28,544 bases of DNA from a virus. The notes below the pieces were generated by a model that worked only from the letters and a program-made list of their open reading frames with translations, made no database searches and was not told where the DNA came from. The position numbers and the translations under genes were made by a program. The stretch lies in the IMG/VR virus record IMGVR_UViG_3300025162_000148, positions 1 to 28,544 of that record. One strand, written 5' to 3'. This document shows positions 1-4,111 of this stretch, piece after piece; position 1 is the stretch's first letter; each line of letters opens with the position of its first letter.

Positions 1-190
1 AATGCAAATCGCACAAGTCATGGTCCAGACTCAGCATTCGTGGCATTCCCTTTTCGGTTATAGTTTTAACAAATTCGTCATAATTTTTCACAATAGTCCA
101 CCCAAGTAGGTAAACTTGATTATATGTACGATCAAAACAATCTTCTGGATTGCGGAAGTCATCCAAAAATAAATGGTAAGTATTATTCAT
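1..190 (-). CDS. Cyclic-phosphate-processing receiver-like protein (partial)
   Basis: The gene starts at an ATG at 190 and reads leftward off the window, so only about 63 N-terminal residues are visible. They begin MNNTYHLFLDDFRNP and continue through WTIVKNYDEF to MLSLDHDL. LFLDDxRNP near the start, then W-x-IV-x-x-YDEF and a DHDL motif, is the pattern I associate with the cyclic-phosphate-processing receiver (cPP-REC) domain. That domain is a phosphate-processing relative of response-regulator receivers, predicted to act on RNA or nucleotide ends. The acidic pairs (DD at residues 10-11, DHD near 58-60) would be the putative catalytic or metal-binding residues. Its ATG lies 8 nt inside the end of the upstream gene (stop at 183-185), so translation is probably coupled. 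The domain call is pattern recognition only, and the C-terminus is outside the window. Confidence 0.7.
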   Translation of the reverse strand, partial: MNNTYHLFLDDFRNPEDCFDRTYNQVYLLGWTIVKNYDEFVKTITEKGMPRMLSLDHDLCDLH

Positions 191-392
191 AATTTCTTTT
201 GGTATTATCTTTTACGTTAATAGTAAATTTTGGTATATAACCATCTTTAACTTTCTCTAGTATAAAAAATGAAACATCATATTGCATTTCAGTGGGATCG
301 TACATGGTTGGCGATGTAATGCATTTATAATCTTCACTCAATTCTCTTTCAACATGTTCTTTAATTGATTTTAAAATTTCTTCTGCTTCCAT
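183..392 (-). CDS. Small hypothetical protein (69 aa)
   Basis: The protein begins MEAEEILKSIKEHVERELS. I chose the ATG at 392 over the upstream in-frame start at 467. The 467-392 stretch is hydrophobic, unlike the rest, and contains a good host-type promoter (TTTG, 19 nt, TATCTTTA) at 408-438. The N-terminal third is a charged probable helix. The C-terminal two thirds (DVSFFILEKVKDGYIPKFTI) looks like beta strands. No domain recognised. It overlaps the start of the downstream receiver-like gene by 8 nt, so the two form a leftward pair. They are probably expressed apart from the virion genes because the promoter is host-like. Confidence 0.6.
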   Translation of the reverse strand: MEAEEILKSIKEHVERELSEDYKCITSPTMYDPTEMQYDVSFFILEKVKDGYIPKFTINVKDNTKRNYE

Positions 393-407
393 AATTAAGA
401 TTTTTTG

Positions 408-438
408 TAAAGATACAAAATTAAAATTAAATTTCAAA
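408..438 (-). promoter_or_regulatory. Bacteroidota-type promoter (TTTG / TATCTTTA)
   Basis: On the minus strand a TTTG (438-435) is followed 19 nt later by TATCTTTA (415-408). This is one base off the Bacteroidota primary-sigma consensus TTTG-N19ish-TAnnTTTG. It lies 15 nt upstream of the ATG at 392 and supports that start. Inferred from consensus and spacing only. Confidence 0.45.
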
Positions 439-466
439 GCATATTTAAAATGTCCCAGAAATAGCA

Positions 467-916
467 TTAATCGGGGACAATTTCAGTTTTTATAGTATCG
501 GAATAATTCTTTTCAAGATATGATATTGCTGATTTTAATATTTCAATACTATCTTTACTATTTCCCAATAAATTATTACAATTCGGACACAATAAACCTC
601 TAACATTACCGTTTATGTGATTGTGATCAATAAGAGTCAACCTATTTGATTTAAATTCATTATTACAAATTGCGCATTTATTGTTTTGATTATTTAACAT
701 ACGAAGATAATTTTCTTGTGTTATTTTATATAAATTTCGTAAACCATTAAATTTTAGTTTATTTCTATATTCAGAACTATTTAAGTATCTAATCCTATGA
801 TCTTCATTATTACATGATTTACAATAATGATGAAAACCATCTTTATTATATTTATTTTTAGGATACATTTCAATTGACTTTATTTCTTTACACTTTGAGC
901 ATTGTTTTTTTTTCAT
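467..916 (-). CDS. Endonuclease VII-like HNH endonuclease
   Basis: This 149-aa protein has two zinc-binding parts. The N-terminal part has C6-x2-C9 and C32-x2-C35, a treble-clef or zinc-ribbon motif common in phage HNH enzymes. The second part has C81-x2-C84, then IDHNH around residues 96-100, then RGLLCPNCN with C110-x2-C113. Y-K-I-T-x-x-x-Y (63-70) followed by CxxC, D-H-x-H, G-x-x-RGLLC and N is the layout of the T4 endonuclease VII (gp49) family, a metal-dependent His-Me finger nuclease that resolves branched DNA. Many family members act as free-standing homing endonucleases, and the extra N-terminal zinc finger and short length make that role as likely here as Holliday-junction resolution. 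A late-type GTATTTAT box lies 16 nt upstream. Confidence 0.85.
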   Translation of the reverse strand: MKKKQCSKCKEIKSIEMYPKNKYNKDGFHHYCKSCNNEDHRIRYLNSSEYRNKLKFNGLRNLYKITQENYLRMLNNQNNKCAICNNEFKSNRLTLIDHNHINGNVRGLLCPNCNNLLGNSKDSIEILKSAISYLEKNYSDTIKTEIVPD

Positions 917-932
917 GTTAAATTTATTTTAT

Positions 933-940
933 ATAAATAC
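933..940 (-). promoter_or_regulatory. Candidate late-promoter box GTATTTAT
   Basis: GTATTTAT on the minus strand, 16 nt upstream of the HNH endonuclease ATG at 916. One member of the recurrent box described in the findings. Confidence 0.45.
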
Positions 941-948
941 TCATTAAA

Positions 949-983
949 TATATTTGCGACAATTTACGACAAATTTTGTCGCA
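949..983 (+). promoter_or_regulatory. Host-type -7 box overlapping an operator-like dyad
   Basis: TATATTTG (949-956, plus strand) matches the Bacteroidota -7 consensus TAnnTTTG. It runs directly into an inverted repeat: TGCGACAA (955-962) pairs with TTGTCGCA (976-983). A further direct CGACAA copy at 967-972 lies exactly 10 bp from the one at 957-962. Three half-sites on the same helical face at a start site look like an operator. No rightward gene follows; a transcript from here would run antisense to the tRNA cluster. Function is inferred. Confidence 0.35.
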
Positions 984-1031
984 CATATAGCAACAATTTA
1001 CCCTCAAAACATTAAACAACAACTTAATAAT

Positions 1032-1066
1032 AAAGGGGGTGCAAGATTTATTTTGCGCACCCCTTG
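1032..1066 (-). terminator. Rho-independent terminator after the tRNA cluster
   Basis: On the minus strand, GGGGTGC (1063-1057) pairs with GCACCCC (1042-1036). The stem is extended by weak pairs on the outer side and followed by a T-rich run (TTTATTATT). It sits 9 nt past the encoded CCA of the last tRNA. The plus-strand orientation has no T tract, so I assign it to leftward transcription. Confidence 0.7.
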
Positions 1067-1074
1067 GCTAAAAA

Positions 1075-1148
1075 TGGATGTCCCAGTAGGATTCAAACCT
1101 ACACTAACAGAACCAAAATCTGTGTTGCTATCATTACAACATGGGACA
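1075..1148 (-). tRNA. tRNA-Gln (anticodon TTG)
   Basis: Full cloverleaf on the minus strand. The acceptor TGTCCCA pairs with TGGGACA. The anticodon stem ACAGA/TCTGT closes a 7-nt loop TTTTGGT, giving anticodon TTG (Gln, CAA codons). The T arm is GTAGG/CCTAC with loop TTTGAAT. A CCA tail is encoded (1077-1075) after discriminator T. It is third and last in the leftward Pro-His-Gln order and directly precedes a terminator. Confidence 0.9.
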
Positions 1149-1155
1149 ATATTAT

Positions 1156-1229
1156 TGGGTGTGGCAGGGACTCGAACCCTATTCCTCTCATTCACAGTGA
1201 GATACATTACCGAATATGCTAACCACACA
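1156..1229 (-). tRNA. tRNA-His (anticodon GTG), slightly atypical
   Basis: On the minus strand the anticodon stem TCTCA/TGAGA encloses CTGTGAA, giving anticodon GTG (His). The T loop TTCGAGT and the D arm with GG are present. The acceptor GTGTGGT pairs with GCCACAC only if the last pair is T-G and the T stem is shortened to 4 bp (AGGG/CCCT). The base before position 1 is T, not the G-1 normally required by histidyl-tRNA synthetase. After the acceptor only C-C-A remains, so the CCA tail may need completing by the host. Identity is clear; the deviations may mean a divergent or decaying tRNA. Confidence 0.75.
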
Positions 1230-1230
1230 G

Positions 1231-1304
1231 TAGCGCAGGAGGTGTACGATACCTCAACCTCCTCATCCCAAATGAGGTAATCTAGCCAATTGATACACTG
1301 CGCT
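1231..1304 (-). tRNA. tRNA-Pro (anticodon TGG)
   Basis: On the minus strand the acceptor AGCGCAG pairs with CTGCGCT. The anticodon stem CCTCA/TGAGG encloses TTTGGGA, giving anticodon TGG (Pro, CCA codons). The T stem GAGGT/ACCTC is intact, but its loop reads ATCGTAC rather than the canonical TTCGANY form. The D stem is about 3 bp. The discriminator is A, and CCA is not encoded. It abuts the tRNA-His gene with one base between them, so the cluster is probably processed from one transcript. Confidence 0.8.
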
Positions 1305-1322
1305 ATATTTATAAACAAAAAA
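1303..1322. repeat. 20-bp direct repeat, copy 1
   Basis: The 20 bases at 1303-1322 (CTATATTTAT then AAACAAAAAA) recur exactly at 2572-2591. This copy sits between the tRNA-Pro 5' end and a terminator T-tract, and its complement contains TATAAATA. Confidence 0.7.
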
Positions 1323-1345
1323 CCCCACTCTTGCGAATGGGGTTT
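1315..1345 (-). terminator. Rho-independent terminator upstream of the tRNAs
   Basis: On the minus strand AAACCCCA (1345-1338) pairs with TGGGGTTT (1327-1320), 8 bp with a 10-nt loop. A run of six T (1322-1317) follows. It would end leftward transcripts from the 2550-1539 genes before they reach the tRNA cluster. Confidence 0.8.
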
Positions 1346-1374
1346 ACTAATCCTTACTCTTTTCCTCGAAAAAT

Positions 1375-1449
1375 TTAGATATAGTTTCCCCATTCACCAT
1401 CATGTGGATGTTGTTGGGGTTGGTGTACTATACTAACTAAATTTTTCAT
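1375..1449 (-). CDS. Possible small ORF (24 aa) in the gene-poor gap
   Basis: A leftward ATG at 1449 opens a 24-codon frame (MKNLVSIVHQ, then PQQHPHDGEWGNYI) ending at TAA 1377-1375, just before the terminator. A GTATTTAT box lies 48 nt upstream at 1505-1498. The same frame stays open upstream of the ATG, past the promoter box, without another ATG, so it could be the tail of a decayed gene. No family recognised. Support is the promoter, open frame and terminator only. Confidence 0.25.
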   Translation of the reverse strand: MKNLVSIVHQPQQHPHDGEWGNYI

Positions 1450-1497
1450 CGCTTCTAAATAAATTAAATCTCTATGCAAACATATGCATTTAAAATC

Positions 1498-1505
1498 ATA
1501 AATAC
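1498..1505 (-). promoter_or_regulatory. Candidate late-promoter box GTATTTAT
   Basis: GTATTTAT on the minus strand just downstream of the 1539-2162 gene. It could drive the small ORF at 1449-1375 or a short untranslated RNA ending at the 1345-1315 terminator. Confidence 0.3.
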
Positions 1506-1538
1506 AAACGTTTTTGAAAAAAATTAAAAATATTTTTA

Positions 1539-2162
1539 TTATTGTGTTTGTCCGTAAGCAATATTATATGTTTGTGCGTATTTTTGTTTAATAAATTCTC
1601 TTAATTCATTAAAAAAATTAGGTACTGGATCAGTATCTGGCATTGAGTTTAGTTTATTTACTGCGAATTCTATGAATTCATCTTCAATTCTATCATCCAA
1701 TAAAACAGAAACTTCTGAATCAATATTTAATAGTTGCATAAATCCTGTTGGTGTTTTGGGTGCTGCTTTTGTTTTCGGTCCAAGTAATTTCTTAAAAACC
1801 TTCCAAGTATCATGTCCAGTAGATGCAGCACCTGCACCGCCCATTGCAACACCACCAGCAACAGCAGCTAACGCTCCACCAGTTCCAATTGTTCCAGCAA
1901 CAAAGCCAGCAACACCTATTAATCCAACGACACATTTTAAAACGTCCACACCTGAACTTTTTGCCTTAGCAAGTGCTTCTTCTTTACTTGCTGAATGTTC
2001 ATAAATATTAATTGCTTCTCTCAATTCGCCAACACTTAATGTGTTATCATCAATAAATGAAGGGTTTCTTCTGTTTGGTGTAGGTGCTGCCATCTCCTTA
2101 ATAATAAAATCGGGGTTAACTCTATGCATTACTTCAAACAATCTTTCTTTATTGTTTTTCAT
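1539..2162 (-). CDS. Predicted virion protein with N-terminal capsid-signal-like module (207 aa)
   Basis: The N-terminus MKNNKERLFEVMHRVNPDF matches the module shared by five proteins in this window. An IKE tripeptide follows at residues 21-23, a T4-type prohead-protease consensus. Past that, an acidic/helical segment (SVGELREAINIYEHSASKEE) leads to a Gly/Ala/Val-rich hydrophobic stretch at about residues 75-115, which could form one or two membrane helices or a membrane-active segment. The C-terminal part (from about 140, LLNIDSEVSVLL onward) is ordinary soluble alpha-helical sequence. No enzymatic family recognised. It is second in a two-gene leftward operon, 7 nt after the 2170-2550 gene. 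I infer it is carried in the capsid; a membrane-active role at DNA entry is possible but unproven. Confidence 0.7.
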   Translation of the reverse strand: MKNNKERLFEVMHRVNPDFIIKEMAAPTPNRRNPSFIDDNTLSVGELREAINIYEHSASKEEALAKAKSSGVDVLKCVVGLIGVAGFVAGTIGTGGALAAVAGGVAMGGAGAASTGHDTWKVFKKLLGPKTKAAPKTPTGFMQLLNIDSEVSVLLDDRIEDEFIEFAVNKLNSMPDTDPVPNFFNELREFIKQKYAQTYNIAYGQTQ

Positions 2163-2169
2163 GGTAATT

Positions 2170-2550
2170 TTATTTAAATCCCATTTTCATCATCATATCA
2201 CCAACAACTTGTTTAACCTTCATAATGCTTATTGCTGGGTTTTCTGGTTTATATCCCAAGCCAGAAAACCAAACTCTAAATGCTTCAGGAAATTCTGTTG
2301 CTGTATTAATCCGTTTACTTGCACTTTGAACAGTCGAAGCATTCTGTGTTGCCCTACTCAATGTTTTGACATCTGAAGGCTGATTTGGCATTGCTGGTTG
2401 TGTTGGTTGTACAGGTGCTGAACCAATAGGTGATTGTGCTGATGTTGTACCAATTTGTGATGCCTCATCGATTATGTTTGATTGGAATGTTGGGTCTATT
2501 TTAGATAACATTTCAAAAAGCATTTGTTTTGTATTTTCTTTGTTTTTCAT
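2170..2550 (-). CDS. Predicted virion protein with N-terminal capsid-signal-like module (126 aa)
   Basis: The start MKNKENTKQMLFEMLSKIDP carries the shared module, in a slightly divergent form (MLFEML instead of RLFEVM). An IDE tripeptide follows at residues 27-29. Next comes a Pro/Gln/Ser-rich linker (about 33-58). A compact C-terminal part follows, containing SRATQNASTVQSA, then TEFPEAFRVWFSGLGY (about 86-101) and a Lys/Met-rich end. No named domain recognised. The ATG at 2550 is favoured by the late-type box 14 nt upstream. It heads the operon with the 1539-2162 gene. The layout of signal, cleavage site, flexible linker and small domain fits an internal head protein, by analogy with T4 internal proteins. 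Confidence 0.7.
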   Translation of the reverse strand: MKNKENTKQMLFEMLSKIDPTFQSNIIDEASQIGTTSAQSPIGSAPVQPTQPAMPNQPSDVKTLSRATQNASTVQSASKRINTATEFPEAFRVWFSGLGYKPENPAISIMKVKQVVGDMMMKMGFK

Positions 2551-2564
2551 TATGAAAATTTATA

Positions 2565-2572
2565 ATAAATAC
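2565..2572 (-). promoter_or_regulatory. Candidate late-promoter box GTATTTAT
   Basis: GTATTTAT on the minus strand, 14 nt upstream of the ATG at 2550, followed by TATAAAT. The same extended form (A-GTATTTAT-TATAAAT) precedes the 6151-4112 gene. Confidence 0.5.
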
Positions 2573-2591
2573 TATATTTATAAACAAAAAA
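2572..2591. repeat. 20-bp direct repeat, copy 2
   Basis: Exact copy of bases 1303-1322. Here its left base overlaps the late-type box upstream of the 2550 gene. Confidence 0.7.
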
Positions 2592-2819
2592 TTGTGTCAC
2601 ATAACATGGCGCAATTATAATCATTATTGTCAAGCATTAAAATTTTACGTAACCACTATCTGGCAATAAAATTTTAAAAATCATTCCCGATTTCCCAGAC
2701 ATAGCCTAATTCATCAATTAAGCAATGATTTTTCACATATAAATACTAACGATATTAATATTTATTGCATTTGTCCATGTTTTGACCGCGCATAAATTAA
2801 AATTATTAAAATATAAATG
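2592..2819. other. Gene-poor divergent region
   Basis: No convincing gene. A minus-strand GTATTTAT box at 2746-2739 points leftward. Behind it are two tiny frames: one coding CLIDELGYVWEIGNDF (with an upstream GTG), and one in the next frame containing KILLPDSGYVKF. They join into plausible protein sequence across a 1-nt frame change near 2680, so this may be the remnant of a decayed gene. The rest is AT-rich with no hairpin terminator that I can see. Confidence 0.3.
2739..2746 (-). promoter_or_regulatory. Candidate late-promoter box GTATTTAT (no clear gene)
   Basis: GTATTTAT on the minus strand inside the divergent region, preceding only the possible gene remnant at about 2735-2640. Confidence 0.3.
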
Positions 2820-2858
2820 GTATTTATGTAAATAATATTTGTGAAAAATAGTATTTAT
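2820..2858 (+). promoter_or_regulatory. Two tandem late-promoter boxes GTATTTAT
   Basis: GTATTTAT occurs at 2820-2827 and again at 2851-2858 on the plus strand, 31 bp apart. The second copy ends 15 nt before the ATG at 2874, the spacing seen at other genes. This argues that the GTG at 2841 and the ATG at 2859 are too close to, or upstream of, the expected transcript start. Confidence 0.45.
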
Positions 2859-2873
2859 ATGAAAATAATAAAA

Positions 2874-3473
2874 ATGATAAATAACGATATAATAAAAATA
2901 ATAACCGAAGAAATTTCAGAATTTGATTTTCTTGGCAATGATAAGTATCAAAAAGAAACCGAATCTATAGATTTACTAAAAAATGAAGAATTTCAAAAGC
3001 AATTCATTTGTGATGCACTTTTAAGTAAGAGCAATATTGGTATTAATATTTATGATTCAAGAATTGGTGGTGATTGGGAGAATGATGCTGAGGATGCATC
3101 AAGGCTTACAATCGAATATATGACAAATATCACGTATCAATATGATAAAGAAAAAGAACCCGTTAAATTTAATTTAGATTTTAGAAGTGATGGAATTCAA
3201 ATAAGCAAAGGAGAGAGAGAGGATTTTGCCACATATGATACACCGGCATATGGTGAAGCATGGTTTAATTATTTTAATTGGGACGATATTGAGGTTAGCA
3301 TGTACACCGATGATGGCGATGATGTTGATTTTATTGCATTTAGAAAAGCACCTGCAAAAATTCAGACATTATTTATTAGACATTTTACTCAAGAATATAT
3401 TGGTGAATACACTGGATTGGAAATTCGTACATCTGAAATGAAAAATAATATTCAAAATACACCATATTGCTAA
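2874..3473 (+). CDS. Conserved-looking hypothetical phage protein (about 199 aa)
   Basis: I start at ATG 2874 (MINNDIIKIITEEISEFDFL) because the promoter box at 2851-2858 overlaps the earlier GTG 2841 and abuts ATG 2859; ATG 2859 remains possible. The protein is acidic and mixed alpha/beta, with an N-terminal helix and the motif FLGNDKYQKE. Its middle (GGDWENDAEDASRLTIEYM, then NITYQYD) looks like strands of a beta-rich domain. The C-terminal helix is rich in Phe, Ile and Tyr. No catalytic motif recognised. It is the first gene of a rightward pair with the cupin-like gene 6 nt downstream. Function unknown; the late-type promoters suggest expression with virion genes. Confidence 0.65.
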   Translation: MINNDIIKIITEEISEFDFLGNDKYQKETESIDLLKNEEFQKQFICDALLSKSNIGINIYDSRIGGDWENDAEDASRLTIEYMTNITYQYDKEKEPVKFNLDFRSDGIQISKGEREDFATYDTPAYGEAWFNYFNWDDIEVSMYTDDGDDVDFIAFRKAPAKIQTLFIRHFTQEYIGEYTGLEIRTSEMKNNIQNTPYC

Positions 3474-3479
3474 TTTGTC

Positions 3480-3896
3480 ATGAATGAGCAAAAAGAAAAA
3501 ATATTAAAAAGAATTGATGAACTTATTGATAAAAGACGAGGAGAATTATTAAAATCGTTTACATTTATTCACGAACTTAATGATGGAATCGTTCTTCGGT
3601 CATTTAACGAATGGAGCAATTGTAGTAATGATAAAGACGTTAAATATATAGTAATTCCCAATAGAAATGATGTTGACGAAATTGTTCTTTTAAACTTTAT
3701 TCCAAAAGGTACAAAACTAGAACGTAAAAATTACTCGCACATTCAATGCATAACTATGTTAAGTGGTAAGATGGAATTAAATATTGGTGAGGAAACCGTA
3801 TTAATTAATAGTTATAGTAAAATAGTTTTAGAGAACGGCGAATTTGGGTGTGTTGCTCTTGAAGACACATATACTGTGACATCTAATAAGAAATAA
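3480..3896 (+). CDS. Cupin-like small protein (138 aa)
   Basis: The first 30 residues are a charged helix (MNEQKEKILKRIDELIDKRR). The second half reads as a short beta barrel: IPKGTKLERKNY, then IQCITMLSGKMELNIGEE, then INSYSKIVLENGEF. The pattern of strand, G-x-x-E/H turns, 'LSGKMELNIGEE' and a late 'VLENGEFGCV' is that of an RmlC-like cupin fold. The metal-binding His/Glu set of true cupin enzymes is not obvious, so a binding or structural role is more likely than catalysis. It follows the upstream gene closely and converges directly on the opposite-strand Cys4 protein, with the two stop codons adjacent and no visible terminator between. Confidence 0.6.
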   Translation: MNEQKEKILKRIDELIDKRRGELLKSFTFIHELNDGIVLRSFNEWSNCSNDKDVKYIVIPNRNDVDEIVLLNFIPKGTKLERKNYSHIQCITMLSGKMELNIGEETVLINSYSKIVLENGEFGCVALEDTYTVTSNKK

Positions 3897-4109
3897 CTAC
3901 CATAATTTTAGATTACATTTAGAATCAGGATTTCTTACTTTTGCTGACATATAACAACCGCATTTCCCACACGATTTACGTCTAGTTTTAAATTGTTTAC
4001 ATTTGTTACTTACGCAAATTTCAATTCTTTTTTTTGCCAATTCCTCTATTTCTGGACTTGAAAATATTAGATTCTTCCACCCCTCGTATATTTCTAATAA
4101 TATGTTCAT
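3897..4109 (-). CDS. Cys-rich zinc-ribbon-like mini-protein (70 aa)
   Basis: The N-terminus MNILLEIYEGWKNLIF is amphipathic. It is followed by a Cys cluster: ICVSNKCKQF (C-x4-C), SCGKCGCYM (C-x2-C-x-C) and a final Cys in DSKCNLKLW. Four or more of these cysteines could bind one zinc. I have the impression that small proteins with this 'YEGWKN...CGxCGCYM.AK' layout are common in large T4-like phages, but no function is established that I know of. Its ATG begins 2 nt after the stop of the 682-codon structural gene upstream, so the two are a tight leftward operon. Confidence 0.7.
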   Translation of the reverse strand: MNILLEIYEGWKNLIFSSPEIEELAKKRIEICVSNKCKQFKTRRKSCGKCGCYMSAKVRNPDSKCNLKLW

Positions 4110-4111
4110 AT

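Noticed and set aside
1306-1313. TATAAATA (minus strand) as a T4-type late promoter for the tRNAs
   Set aside because: It is only 2 nt from the tRNA-Pro 5' end, so a start site would fall inside the tRNA; the repeat explanation is kept as a finding instead.
954-1393. Open frames of about 110-130 aa on both strands
   Set aside because: They run straight through three tRNA genes and two terminators, and one begins with TTG; no protein-like composition.
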